Assembly: GCA_032622095.1 (NCBI GenBank)
Contig: CP136063.1
Location: 68,027,897 to 68,091,896, forward strand
Source of the DNA: Siphonodentalium dalli
Lineage: Eukaryota > Mollusca > Scaphopoda > Gadilida > Siphonodentaliidae
DNA length: 64,000 bases
Direction of reading: 5' to 3'
Shown piece after piece: positions 13,601 through 28,600 of the stretch. Each line of letters begins with the position of its first letter. Position 1 is the first letter of the stretch. Below the pieces are notes generated by a model. The model had not been told where the DNA came from and ran no database searches. It was given only the letters and a program-made list of their open reading frames with translations. Position numbers and translations under genes: made by a program.

Positions 13601-16600
13601 TTCAAACTCTGTTAATTTGGCGTCCGGAATGATTTATCGCTGCAGAGTTGTATTATTTATAGGAAACAGGCGACACATGCCCGGTGTTTTGTGTTTAGTG
13701 CTTTTATTTGAGATAAGTTTTGAAGATCTCGCTTTCTGGGGTGTTGGGCTATTAAATTAATATGTATTAAATATAATTATAAAGTGCACTATCTTTTAAT
13801 ATTCTCTCAGGGAGCCTTGCATATATACATGTAACAGAATACATGGTGGTGCCTATCTATAAGAAAAACGAAAAAAAAACAATCCTAGTAACTACCGGCC
13901 TGTCTCCATCCTTACTCTTGAGTGCCTAATAAACATCCATGTACGATTATTAAAATCGAGGTAAAATTCCCACCTGTACGATCGTTATTTGGTCCTGTAC
14001 GTTTATTAAATTAACCAAAAGAAATAATTCACCAATCTTAAATTGTGTTATTCATAGATAAATGAATTTTGATTGTTGACAGTGATCAGCACACTGTAGA
14101 TTCACAGACCTGGCTATCCATCGAAACTATTTCTGTCACATGGCATCAGTAAACCAGTCAGATGGTGTGTTTTGTTGGGATGTATGGTACTAATATTTCC
14201 AGTCTGTACGTTTATTCCGCCCTGTACTATTATTCAGTTACGCAACATTTTCCAACCTGTACTATTATTCCACCCTGTACTTTTATTAGGCACTCAAGAG
14301 TAGTGTGGTCTCTAAAATTTTGGAAGAGGTGGTTTTTAAACAGATGGAGAAATATCTGAATAAATCGGAACTTCTATATGAATTTCAATCTGGGTTTAGA
14401 TCTGGATTCTGGACTGAATCCACTTTGACTTTATATCTCTCTGATTACATTCGGGAACAAATGGATCAAGGGAAGTATACTGGAATGGTATTGATAGACC
14501 TACAAAAAGCCTTTGATACGGTAGACCACCATATACTTTTAGACAAATTGATTTGATAGTAATGCTCTTAATTTGTTCAAAGCTTATCTCATTAATCAGA
14601 CACAAATTACTGACATTAATGGCTCTTTCTCAGACACAAATTTGATTACTTGCGGCATTCCTCAGGGCTCAATTCTTGGGCCATTATTATTCTTACTCTA
14701 TGTCAATGATGCACCGGCTGCAGTAAGTGTGCAGATGACTCTGCATTGCTTGTATCTGGAAGTGTGTTCAGAGGATAGAGCAGTCTTAGAGCGCACAGCT
14801 TTCCTCGCTTGGTGAATGGCTTATAGACAATAGGCTGTCCCTACATTTAGGTATTGAAGACCGAATCTATTCTGTTTGGGTCCCAACCAAGAATTCGATG
14901 CTGCAATCAGCTTGACATCAAATGTAATCAGACTAATATCAGCCCCTCTTATCCGTTACTTATCTGGGAGTTGTTTTGGACCAACATCTCAGTGGAGAAG
15001 CCTCAGCTCAAACAGTCTTATCTACATGTAAATCATGCTCAAGACTTAATTTTCTGTATAGAAAAGCTGATTTTTTAACAATCTTCACAAAAAGATTACT
15101 AGTTCTTGCTTTGATTCAGTGCTATTTTGATTATGCTTGTTGCTCATGGTATAGTGCACTAGTGCTGAAACGGAGTTCAAACGGTTGACAAATTTGATTT
15201 ATACTGTATGGCAAACTCGCGTAATGTTTACACAGACAGAGATTGTATTGAACGAATGTAAATCACCAAACACGAACGTCACAAAGCCACATGTTGACAA
15301 CTTGGCAGATGACACAGTGAACTAAAACTCGCAGTGTTTATAAATAGACATGTCAAGCTTGACCTGTTTGTACTGCGACTGCTAAAGGTCTGACTTGTTA
15401 TCGTTCTCGTTTTGTGTAGAATATTGTGTGACCTATAAATTGTCCTATATACATGTTCGTACATGCAAATATTGGCAGTTTTTTATTGCCATAATAGCGA
15501 TTGCGTGACTGGCCGATTATTAAGTCATGTGACTCCGGTATTCTAACTGCTGGGTGTTCTTTGGCGATTTGAGATGGATATGATGACTGACGACCGATAA
15601 ACACAATTATGAAGTTTATGAACTTTATGTAATTAACAAATGAAAATTTAAAAAACAGCTGAAAACAGTGTTTTTTGTTAGAAGACAATCACATGCTGAG
15701 AATTAGTCATTAGGATGCAAATAAGTCCGACTGCATGGGAACACCACTTTGATTCGAGTTCATTTGAACTTCATCGACTGAGATTACTCAAACTCAGTAA
15801 TGTTAGAAGTATAGACCGAGCGTATGTAAATAGGGTTGGTTCTCAGAGTTTGCATTCTGCCAATTTCTCTTTGAAATAAAATGTGCCCAGAGATCTGATT
15901 TACTAATTTCTTGGGTATCCATGATACTGTCTACAAGTAGTCAGTTGGAGAGTAGATGTCAAATGACCACGCCGTATACTGCAGTGAAAACAATTGTAGT
16001 GATTGTTGCCGATGACCAAGTGGCATCAGTGCACATGTTTTACCGGACATCGGAACATCAAAGATGACGTCATGCATCTTTGATGTTTAGCCGCCAATGT
16101 CAGACTATGTAATCTGCCATTCATGGAAGACTTTTGATCTTGCACCAGATTTTGACTTTTAATACGCGTAATTTCGAATGTATACCCCTCTGAGTGATAG
16201 CCATTGTAGCAAAATTGATATTAAAAGTACCCGTGTTTAAAAGCTACTGTTATCAGTCTATGCCGATTAAGGACCTGAATACGTTAGTTTTTATCAGTGG
16301 CATTGCATGTGTGTATTACATGACCAGTATCTAGAACGAGTTCGCAAAACAGTCCGGCCGGATATTTTCAGCAGAGTTATTGGACTTTGTTTATTATTTT
16401 TGGTGCAAATTTCCACAAATGTCAACGGATTTAAAAGATTTTTGGTATATTCGTTCCCATGACCTGTACATAAAATGAGTTCGCAAGCCAGGCTTTTTGA
16501 CAAAATCCCACCTCTTGTTTAGCACATACTGAGAACACAAACATTATTGAGAATGCACTTCCCCAACTGCGCAATTCGGCGGGGGTTACCGCCGTCTGCG

Positions 16601-19600
16601 ACTGCTTGTTTACTGTTCATATGATTTTGAAACTATCTCCAGTACATGTGTTATTTTGTACCGTTTTCTCTTCATAACTTTTCAGGGGGAAGTTACAACC
16701 CGTTTGCTTCCAATCAGTCAGATGGCCTATATCAACAGAATTCAGGTAATTGGAAAAGCAACAGTTCTTAGTTCTTACATTGTAATTGCCCTTGGAGGCT
16801 TGGTTTTGAATATTTATAGTCGCTATTTACTGTAATGCTCTAATTAATCGACCTGTTAACCACAGCAGAATTATGGGTAACATTTCAGGATTTAGTCGGA
16901 AATATGGCTTGTTGCCATTCATCGGAAAGCTTCTCGATTCGGGACGCATCTAGCGGCGACAAACTAACGAAAACGTTTTCGTCATCGAGAGTCACTGCAT
17001 TGAATTAATATATAAGAATGACTGTGTGTAGTCAATTTGGATATAATATTTGTTAAAATACATATGTAACTACTTTGAGCAAGTGTATTCTCCATTTCTA
17101 TTTGATCACCCTACTGGAGTGTTTCATATCACTTTAAGAGGTCGATTAATTAGAGCATTACTGTACTGTGCACTGCAGGGTTCGCGCTGCCTATGGCCAA
17201 TTTAGCAAATTGCTATAAAAAAAATGAAATGGGTAAAAAAAAATCCCGATTGGCCACACAAATTGGCACCTAGCTTTTTGGCTTTTGGCAATTGATAGCC
17301 ATCGGGCATGTAATAAAGCTTGCAGTCAATCAGTCAGAAACAAAACACACATCGATATCCGGTCATGACATAGTTAATTGGGTCCTAATTGAAAGCGTAG
17401 AATAGATTCGCGGCTTATGTCAGATCGACTTATTATATTGCTGGTGTGAATGTGTTTCGAATTTCTACTCGATTATAACACTGAGTACGGTTATTGACTC
17501 CCATTTGACAAACATTAGCGAAACATATAATAGGTAATTTGCTTGTTTTTGTTTTTAGGAAAACCAAATTCAAAAGTGGCACCAAAAAATATTGATCGGA
17601 AAAAAGTGGCAACAGAAAGTATAAAGTGGCTCTAAAAATAATGCAATTGGCATCAGTGTTGGCACCTGTGAATTTTGGGCCAGCGCGAACCCTGGTGCAC
17701 TGGCAAAGAAAATTGCTTCATATTCGGTGTGCAGAATTAACTGCCTTGTTATAGATTGACACATAATAAAATATTTGCCAGTTTAATTTGTGCAAATGTC
17801 CAATATCAAGGTTACATTTACTTGATTCAGGAGGGGGGGGGGGGGTGGGGGTGAAAAATATTTCATTCGTATCTTGATATATCTTAAAGGTATTAGCTGT
17901 TGTTATGCTGTTATGGTTGTTATTGTGAATATTGTGGGAACCTCGATTATGCAATGTGTCGGTGCCAATTTGGGGATACAGAGAAACTCAACTAAAAAAG
18001 AAATAGAATCTATGTGAAGGAGTTTCTATAGAAATTTGATAATAAAGAAACTTTCCAGAGAAGATGAGGCCTAAGCAGAATTAGTCCCCAGAGGGTGAAT
18101 TTAGTTATGCTAGCCTGCTATGCGGGATATCATCACTAATTTCACCCTCTGGGGACCTCATTCTGCAAATGACGGGCACACTAAATACAGGCTTGATTTA
18201 GTGCACCTCTCTCAGAGGTAGAATAGTGATACCAGGCCTGAAAATACGGTGCTGGACATTTGCAGAATGAGGTCCCCAGAGGGTGAATTTAGTGACTCTA
18301 CCCTGCGCAGTGGGCTAGCATCACTAAATTCATCTTAATGCTTATGGGGACCTCATTATGCTTAGGCCTCATCTTCTCTGGAAAATATCTTTATTATCAA
18401 ATTAACAAGTTATTTACTTTCAATGGAAAGTTTCTTTTTCCTTTTTAGTTAAGTTTCTCTATATCAACATAATGCATAATCTAGGTGGCCAATGGGTGCA
18501 TATCAACTTTTTCACCATCTGGGAACTGAGATCTGTGTCGAGGTCTCCCATATCAGATGAGGCCATGTAGAATGAGGTCCCCAGAGGATAAATTTGGTGA
18601 TGCTAGCCTGCTCTGTTTGTTTAGTACTTTGATGTTATTTGAGAAAAGCTTAACTCTGTCGCCTCCATAACCATTAATATTATTAATTTATACCGATTAC
18701 AGGTCAGTCTGCCCAGGCCACGGCACAGACCGCCTTCCAGTTCCTGTTTCCACAAGAAGGTATATATTCTTTAGATACAATTTTTCAATCATCTGTCCTC
18801 TTTTTCGGTGTACCATCTTCTGAGTCTATTTTGAAAATATTTCCGGTTTATGTTCGAAACAAGACTGGAAATTTTGAAAGCTGAAATATTACAGAGAATT
18901 ACTTTTTATTTAACAAAAAAAGGGGGGGGAGTTTGCACCCGTCCATGCATCAGTACATCCGTCCGATGTCTGTTCATGTCATAACTTCAACAGTAGTGCT
19001 TGGATCTCAATGAAATTTGGATGATAATATTGACATGTAAATGGGAACGAGTAATTTTGGGGTCATTCGGCCAAAAAACATGGCCACCAGCAGCCATCTT
19101 GGATTTTACTCTTTGTATGACTAAATCCTTTAGCACGGGCTGCAGGTCGTACCTTTAGTCTGATCATCATAAAATTTGTCATGGATATTAACAATGACAT
19201 GTAGATGGGAACGAGTAATTTTGGGGTCATTCGGCCAAAAAACATGGTCGCCAGCAGCCATCTTGGATTTTACTCTTTGTATGACTAAATCCTTTAGCAT
19301 GGGCTACAGGTCGTACCTTTAGTCTGATCATCATAAAATTTGTCATGGCTGTTGAAATTGACATGTAGATGGGAACGAGTCATTTTGGGGTTATTCAGCA
19401 TTAAAACATGGCTGCCAGTGGCCATTTTGGATTCTACTCTTTGCATGACTAAAGATATCAAATGTTTTTGAATTGTTGGAAAACATAGCCGCCAGCAACC
19501 ATCTTAGATTTTACTTTTATAAACATGTATATATATATCTCTTCATGTTGATAAACTAGTACATGTATTAGACATTCAACTTTCCACATTCCTAATAACT

Positions 19601-22600
19601 CCATCGACAGTAACACATTAAATTATTCCCTTTCCAAGTTGAGCTACAGTGTCATTGACACTTTCATTCTGTGTACCATCTTATGAGTCCATTTTGAAAT
19701 GCTGCATGGTACCATGATGGCATGTTCAGCTTAAAGTCATTAGCTTCACTCCCGGTGGGTATATATTTGATGTCAGACAGAACTGTGTCCGAGATACCAT
19801 AAGAAAAGTCATAAAAAACTAGAAAGAAAACCCCAAGGTGGCATATTATTGGTGCGGTACTCGCCCCGTATTAAATTGTTGAAAACTGCGATCAGAGTAA
19901 GAAATCTTCTCAGATACAAACACATTTTCGGCGCGAATCAGCGCGCGGAGTGTCATGGAATGATATTTGGAAGAAATCGGAACCACCCGAAAAACGATGA
20001 TCGGCTGGCACGCACGGCTGACAGAACAGCCAAAAACAATAGCCGGCATGTCGATAACCGAAAGTAGATTCAACAAAAAAACAAACAAGATAATATCTTA
20101 GTTTTTGGCTTTTGCATTCGCTCTCATAAGTTTTCTAAGTGAAATATCGACAATTAAATGGCAACTAACAAAATATCCACACTGTGTATATATTATATAT
20201 GGATTGTTTGCAAATTTAGGCGAGAATGAGTATTCACAGTATGCAAAAGACGATTGGCACACCTCCGAAATTATCCAGGTTCGTCAATGCTTCTCCATCA
20301 GTTATTGTTTGAAAATAAACAAATCTGGAAATTCTGCCATTCTAATCTAACGTCAACATATTTGGCCGAATTCAAGGTGAAGTTATCTGCATTGGCATTA
20401 TTGACTTCGGTAAATGGAAATTATAAGCATATTTGAAATGAATAGAGTGAACCACCGATCGATCTTTTAATCACAATAACTCAATCGTGCTGAACTAGAT
20501 CGATTGGTCTTCCTGGCACAGTGGTCACTGTTGTAAGAAATTTCTTCAATATTGAAATTTTGTTTGCTTGAAGATTTGTACAAATTTATAAGGAATATTA
20601 CCAGTAAAAAATTATACCTTGTCTTTCATTAGTTATAAAATAAATCAGAATTAATTTTTTTCAAAAAAATGGTTGAAACTTGAAAGAACAATTTAGAGTA
20701 CTCTCTTTATCCCAGATTCATGCTGGCTGTGAAAGACCGATCGGTCTATTTTAGCCCGATGGGGCTATTATAATTTTAATCAGTGGTTCACCCAGACCTG
20801 TAGGATATGCGCGCTATTGCCTATAGATAAGGCGTTTCAGGTATGGGAGGCCCTTTTCACATTTATTATTTATTTACGTTTAAGCGCAAATAACCTCTAT
20901 CATTTGCGCTTAAGCAAATATTTTTGCTTTATAAGTGTAAATCATTTGCACTTAAGCGCAAATAGATCATATTTGTGCTTAACTCTTTCACCCCCCGCTG
21001 CCCACTATAGCGGGCATGACGTCATGTACGTTCTACCCCGCTGCCCGATATAGCGGGCAGAAGCGTTCGCCTGTTTATCCGTTTTTATCTCATCTTTACT
21101 TTGTAAAGTTTGAGCTATTGCCATGGCTTGGTATCCGTCGTCTGTGTGTGCGTGTATGTCGTCAACAATACAGGCTACAGGTCGTACCTTTGGTCGGATC
21201 ATTATGAAATTTGTCATAGCTGTTGACATCAACATTTAGATCGGAACAATTCATTTTGGGGTTATTCGGCCAAAAAACATGGCCACCAGTGGCCATCTTG
21301 GATTTCAAAATTCAATCCATTAGCACGGGCTACAGGTCGTACCTTTGGTTAGATCATTATGAAATTTGTCATAGCTGTTGACATTGACATGTAGATGGGA
21401 ACGAGTCATTTTGGGGTCATTCGGATAAAAAACATGGCCACCAGCAGCCATCTTGGATTTTACTCTTTGCATGACTAAATCCTTTGGCATGGGCTACAGG
21501 TCGTACCTTTAGTCGGATCATCATGAAATTTGTCATAGCTGTTGACATTGACATGTAGATGGGAACGAGTCATTTTAGGGTCAATCGGCAAAAAAACATG
21601 GCTGCCAGTGGCCATCTTGGATTTCAAAATTCAATTCATTAGCAAGGGATGCAGGTCGTACTATTCGTCTGATCATCATGAAATTTGTCATGGATGTTAA
21701 TATTGACATGTAGATGGGAACGAGTCATTTTGGGGTCGTTTGGCCAAAAAACATGGCCACCAGCAGCCATCTTGGATTTTACTCTTTGTATGACTAAATC
21801 CTTTGGCACGGGCTACAGGTCCTACCTTTGGTCGGATCGTTATGAAATTTGTCACGGCTGTTGATATTGACATGTAGATGGGAACGAGTCATTTTGGGGT
21901 CATTCGGCAAAATACATGGCTGCCAGTGGCCATCTTGGATTTCAAAATTAAATCCATTAGCACGGTCAACAGGTCGTACTGTTCGTCTGATCATCATGAA
22001 ATTTGTCATGGATGTTAATATTGAGATGTAGATGGGAATGAGTAATTTTGGGGTCAGTCGGCCAAAAAACATGTCCGCCAGCAGCCATCTTGGATTTTAC
22101 TCTTTGCATGACTAAATCCTTTGGCACGGGCTACAAGTCGTATCTTTTGTCGGATCATCATGAAATTTGTCATGGATGTTAATAATGACATGAAGATGTT
22201 AACAATGACATGAAGATGGGAACGAGTCATTTTGGGGTCATTCAGCCAAAAAACATGGCCGCCAGCAGCCATCTTGGATTTTACTCTTTGCATGACTAAA
22301 TTCTTTGACACAGGCTACAGGTCGTATCTTTTGTCGGATCATCATGAAATTAGTCATGGATGTTAACAATGACATGTAAATGGGAATGAGTCTTTTTGAG
22401 GTCATTGGGCAAAAAAACATGGCTGCCAGCGGCCATCTTGGATTTCACTCTTTGCATAACTAGGCCTTTCAACTGTCCACATTCCAAATCACTGCATTGA
22501 CTGTAACACATGAAATTATTCCCTTTCCAAGTTGAGCTGCAATGTCATTGACACTTTAACTATATATAAAGATGAGTCACCGGCGTACATGTACATGTAG

Positions 22601-25600
22601 GCATTCGGGAAGGATTAACGTTCACATTCACATTTGGCTTTTCATTTTAATTAATTTTTTATTTTATTTTCAACTTTGCTCCAAATACAGGTAAATATGA
22701 ATACCCCCAGACTGCTTCTCCTTGTTTCTAATGAAACTAGGTACATGTAGATATTATTAAAATTTAGTGTAATTTATTGTTCTATTAAACGGAACGGATG
22801 GCCTTCACGGTGGGTATGCTGTTAAAATGGTCACACAAGTTAAAACTGCCATAACCAGAAAGAATATTAAAATATAGACATATTTTGTTCTGATGCCAAT
22901 CATAAATATCGCATAAATTGTATGTTATTGTCAAGTTTGTATGCTTTATTATGTAAACAAAAGCAGGTTCTGTAATATTTTTAGCTTTTGTTTTACACAT
23001 TACAAAGCATACATACATGTACTTGACAGTAACAAACTACATGTATACACAGGATATTTATGATTGGTGAAGTTAAGAACAAAGTCTGTCTACCGATATA
23101 TTTACCACAGAGTGTAAGAACAATATAGCGCATGCGCAAAACTGAAAATAACTTCCGTCATATATGGAGTGTCCATCAGTTTTCTCCTTTTAAAACACCA
23201 CCAGGGTACATTTTTAGCTCAACTTTACTTTGTAAAGTTTGAGCTATTGCCATGGCTTGGTATCCGTCGTCTGTGCGTGTATGCGTGTGTGACTCGTCAA
23301 CAATTTCCTTTTACAATGGGCTACAGGTCATACCTTTGGTCTGATCATTATGAAATTTGTCATGGCTGTCGACATTGACATGTAGATGGGAACGAGTCAT
23401 TTTGGGGTCATTCGGCAAAAAAACATGGCCGCCAGTGGCCATCTTGGATTTCAAAATTCAATCCATTAGCACGGGCTACAGGTTGTACAGTTTGTCTGAT
23501 CATCATTAAATTTGTCATGGATGTTAATATTGACATGTAGATGGGGAAACAAGTCATTTTGGGGTAATTCGGCCAAAAAACATGGCCGCCAGCAGCCATC
23601 TTGGATTTTACTCTTTGCATGACTAAATCTTTTGGCATAGGCTACAGGTTGTACCTTTGGTCGGATCTTTATGAAATGTAGATGGGAGCGAGTCATTTTG
23701 GGGTCATTCGGCAAAAAAACATGGCTGCCAGTGGCCATCTTGGATTTCAAAATTCAATCCATTAGCACAGACAACAGGTCGGAGTGTTCGTTTGATCATC
23801 ATGAAATTTGTCGTGAAAGTTAGTATTGACATGTAGATGGGAATGAGTCAATTTGGGGTCATTCGGCCATAAAACATGGCCGCTGGAAACCATATTGGAT
23901 TTTACTCTTTACATGACTAAATCCTTTGACAAAGGCTACAGGTTGTATCTTTTGTCGGATCATCATGAAATTTGTCATGGATGTTAACATTGACATGTAA
24001 ATGGGAACGAGTCATTTTGGGGTCATTCGGCCAAAAAACATGGCTGCCAGTGGCCATCTTGGATTTTACTCTTTGCATAACTACCGTAGACCTTTCAACT
24101 TTCCACATTCCTAATCACTCCATTGACTGCAACACATGAAATTATTCCCTTTCCAGGTTGAGCTACAGTGTCATTGACACTTTCATTTAAACGAACTGTG
24201 TCACGGCTACATAATGTAATAGCTCCCACAATTCATATAGGTCCCTCTGGGGATCCCTCTACATGTATGTGTCCCTGCTATGTGTGCCTTCCATAGAAAA
24301 CTAAAATATTATATCTGAATTCCATTGGAAGCATGCCTGAATTTAAGCGGTCGGTCGGACACGGACATTTTCCTTTACATATCGCCAAATATCCGACCAT
24401 TTTCATTTTTAGCCTGACATTATGTCCGGCAGTATATTTTAAAATAAAATCTCATATATTTGGCAAGAATGTTGTCTAAAGTGTTATAGTTGTGCGTATC
24501 ACACCTTTTACGCGGACAATTAGGCCTAATACCCCTGACGCAATATTGAAGCAGAAAGCGTCAACAAGTACACACTCATTATACTGGAATTCCCAAAGTT
24601 ATAAATAGATAGCACAAAGGGATTGAATTCAGTTTCGAATTGATTTCGTTTTGAGGAAGTTTGTGTTCTAAGTTCGTCAATAAAAGGACTTCTAGTGTGT
24701 AAAGTTCATTGTATGAGTGCCATTCAGTAGAAAATAGATCAAAATCTAGTGTTTTTCAATGACGGGTGTTTCCCTAGCAACCGTTGTCAAGGAAGTTCGG
24801 CATCCGAAGGTCATCTATGACCCTCATGTGAATATAAATTCACTGCTGATCACTGCAATATATGGTTTGCCATACCCACGATCCCTCTAAACATTAGTAT
24901 TTAGGCTTGGCGCTAAAGACAAAAAAAATCCTAATTAAGTCCTATAAATCTGGGGTCTGGGGCATTTTACCCTCATATATTCGGTGGTGAAAGAGTTAAA
25001 CACAAATAAAAATTAATATGCATTAATCCCCCCTGAATTAATTTTAAATGGCACATGCCTAAACACATCACTAAAGTCTATATAGGCCCACCATATGAGG
25101 GAAGCAATCCCCAGTAACCCCTAATTCCTTAAAATTATGACCATGGAAATGGTATAGATCTGTGCAGGATATGTCTCTTTTATAAAATATACCAGATCCC
25201 TGGGATGGAGACACAAATTCTTGGGGACAGGGATGCTGATAATATGAAAATTGGGGTTTTTCCCCTATTTCAAGTCAATAAGTAAGTACAACAATATCAG
25301 CATCCCTGTCCCAAGAGTTAACAAATGGTCTGTACTAGAATATTAAATAACAATATGGCCTACGTGTACTGTTGTACATGTAATTAAAAAGTTTTGAGTT
25401 ACACAAGTAAGACAACTCTTTCTGCACGATATGTGTACTGTACTTGCGGCCAAATCGATCGTAAAAATCGGTCAGCGATGTGGTTATAAATTTCTATAAA
25501 TAGTAACATTGTTTAACTATTACCTCTCGATCCTGTCCAGTTTGATTATAATCTTTACCATAACTCTGTCAATGTTCTTCCGTTGGGAAAGTAAATGTTT

Positions 25601-28600
25601 AATCACAGGTCTACCTATCCAGATATCACAACATTGAAACTCACACGGACGTAAGGGTATGCTACTATGCATAAAGTACATGGTCGCTATATCTGTACTG
25701 CCATGATATTTGTGTTTGATAGGTACACAAAAAAATTAAAAAATTGTTTTTAATAAAATAAATTGATTTAAATAAAAAAAAATCTGATTTAAATCAAATA
25801 AATAGATTTTTTTTTACCCTGTGCCAATGCATTCTCTTATATATGCGAGTCGACCATATAGTTTTACCCGCAAACGAAATTGACACATTCCGTTCGCATG
25901 CTTTGTCACTTAGCGTTCATTTAACAGCTGTGTGATTATGTGTCTACATGTATTGAAATAAAGTAGATGCATGATTGCATGTTTGTTTTGACAAATGCTT
26001 GAGCTGTCTCAGAAAAATTAATTAATATATTGAGGGATGCCCAAACTGTGAAAAGGGGATTAGTGGTCGATGTGTGTACTCATTTTATCTGTTGACAGAT
26101 AATTAATTACTAATTAGCCACGTTGTCACATGTGGGAGAAATGGGTGGTTATCCATATTTTAAATGTTTTCGCTATGGCAATCCGGAGTCTCACGGACAA
26201 TCCGTGAAACTTAAGAGTTCTGCTATTGACCCATTGTGCTAACTGCCTAATTTGTTTTATTTCATTGCTTCCATGTTTTCAGGTCAATCAGCTCGTGCTC
26301 CACCTCAAACTGCATTTCAGTTCTCGGCATTTCCACAAGAAGGTAAATATTTATAGCTCCTTCACTACATGATTACTCTGGGATGTTCTGATAATATGTG
26401 ACCCGCCATATCAAATCCTGTCGGAAGTCGTGATTTTTTTACCCTGTGCCAATGCATTCTCTTATATATGCGAGTCGACCATAGGTCGCCGCATATATAA
26501 GAGAATGCATTGGCCAAAATGTTTTTACAATTTTAATTATTTTTTCTTGTATTCTTTAACAATTTTATAATTTCACCCATACAGAGCCCCAGACAAACAT
26601 GAGCAGACGACACTCTTCTATGTGCTTCTATATATGTGTGGGGCTCCCTGCAGGGTAATGGATGTTTTTTTATTTTATGTCCTAAAAATTGCAAGAAACA
26701 TTTATTTAAAAAACATGATAAAAAATTGTTAAGCCAATGCATTCTCTTATATATATAGGTCGCCTCGCATATATAAGAGAATGCATTGGCACAGGGTAAA
26801 AAAATCCCGACTTCCGACTGGATTTGATATGGCGGGTCACATATAAGCAGATGACAGGCAGTGAAACACCCTATGGATTCCCAGTTATTATTAAGAACAC
26901 GATGGAACGGTTGCAAATAAGATAACATCATATGATCATTTATCAATGGTTTAAAAAATATATCTTACATGCCATGTTGTTGTTGTTCACATCATGAAAT
27001 AACCACAATTCTTGGCGACTTACTTTATATTTACTGTATACTAGTATAACCATAAAACACATTATAATAAATAATTAATAGATAAATAATTTTTAAAGTT
27101 TCATAAGATTTATGGGTAAAATGAGCCTGCTTTTTACAAATACGGCACCATAGTGTAAAATTACAATTAAGTTGTGGAAGAACATACCGGTATTTCCAGT
27201 CATTATATTGTTATATATTATTTCAAGATATTAATATGATGTACATTAATTTTTAGCACCACCAGTGATGTCGGTACCTATGCATGCACCCCCTCCACCG
27301 ATTCCATTCGACCCTCCACAACAAGTGCAATATCCACCACAACCATCTCAGTCGCAGTCGCAGTCACAGTCACAGCAATTACCACCGGGCACTCCTGCTC
27401 CTCCTCCTGCACCACCTGGTACTCCGGGCACTCCTGGCGCCGCAAAACCAAAGACAAATGTGCCATTTGCCCATGATCTGATGTTTGAGTGCCCGCTCCG
27501 ACCAAACCATGGAAAGGAAGGAAGAGTGATTCCATTGAAAGCCAACCATTTTCAAGTTCGAATTCCAAAAGGTTTCATCTACCACTATGATGTATCTATA
27601 ACGCCAGACAAATGTCCACGAAGGGTTAACAGGTAGGTTAAAACAACAGTTTTATAACAATCCGATCAGATATGTGGGTTGTAGCCAGAAGATTTGCCGA
27701 TGTAAGGCCATGCTAATACAGTAATGTCCTAATTAATCGACTCCTTAACAGGGTACCCGCAACTCCTTGAAAACCCTGGAATTAGAAAATGAGTTTGCAA
27801 GGACCCTTGAAAACCCGGGAATTCTCAACCCCTCCTTGAAAACCCTGGAAAAATCCAATTCTCACCGATCGCGTAATGAAGTTAAATTAATATAACTCGC
27901 GGTGCTCCGTATTATGGAACCAAGAAGAGTAACACTTCGGTAATTTCCGCTGGGTTCCGTCTGTTTACGTCGGTTCATTTAGACTTGTGCATGCTGATGT
28001 AAGCGGCTCTCTGATTGGTTGTCACTACTTCGGTTCTCTATTTTCCACTAATCATGTCGCGCATACCATAGAAGATGTGTTAGTGTAGGAATACGTGATG
28101 CGGCCGGGGAAAACCCTGCGCTATTTTTCACTTTCGTCTGCAGACGATAAAACAAAATAATCATAATGCCCAGCGGAGATTGACTGTAAAATTAAGAAAC
28201 TGGAGGAGTGTCTGAAGCATGATGAATTGTGAAGTAACTGAGCAATTACTTTTTATACGCCCTTTTTGAAAAAAGGTCGTATTATGTTATCAGTCTGTCC
28301 GTCCGTCCGTCTGTCTGTCCGTCCGTCTAGCCGTCTGTCTGTCCGTCAGTCCGTTAACATTTTTGGTTTCCGATCGATAACTCCAGTTTGGATTATTTGA
28401 TCTGAACCAAAGTTGGTATGTGTATTTCCCAGCTAAAGATACAGGCCAAGTTCGAATATAGGTTCCGTCCAAATATTTTTACATGACTTACGGCCCTTTT
28501 TCGACTTAGAATTTGACCGTCATTTAACATTTTTGGTTTCCGACCGATAACTCCAGTTTGGATTATTTGATCTGAACCAAAGTTGGTATGTGTATTTCCC

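Larger units (their letters stand above)
20983..24995. mobile_element. Possible 4-kb piggyBac-like element with TTAA flanks
   Basis: TTAA followed by CTCTTTCAC at 20979-20991, and GTGAAAGAG followed by TTAA at 24987-24999, the same arrangement as the element at 56939-57951. It would enclose arrays 2 and 3. Inside the left end CCCGCTGCCCACTATAGCGGGC is palindromic. No transposase frame seen. The pairing over 4 kb rests on short ends only. Confidence 0.4.

Noticed and set aside
13410-13760. 116-codon frame in intron 1
   Set aside because: It spans the two arms of a foldback element, so it is not a conserved coding sequence.
22690-22735. Possible third copy of the duplicated tail exon ([11 protein letters not shown] after AAATACAG)
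   Set aside because: It has an acceptor-like AG and a QTA match, but an in-frame TAA comes before any donor. The similarity is too short.
26533-26946. 137-codon minus-strand open frame
   Set aside because: It lies entirely across the hairpin-bearing MITE. Its peptide derives from hairpin sequence seen in many copies.
27278-27568. Minus-strand frames opposite AGO exon 5
   Set aside because: Shadows of the P/Q-rich coding sequence; no splice or domain support.
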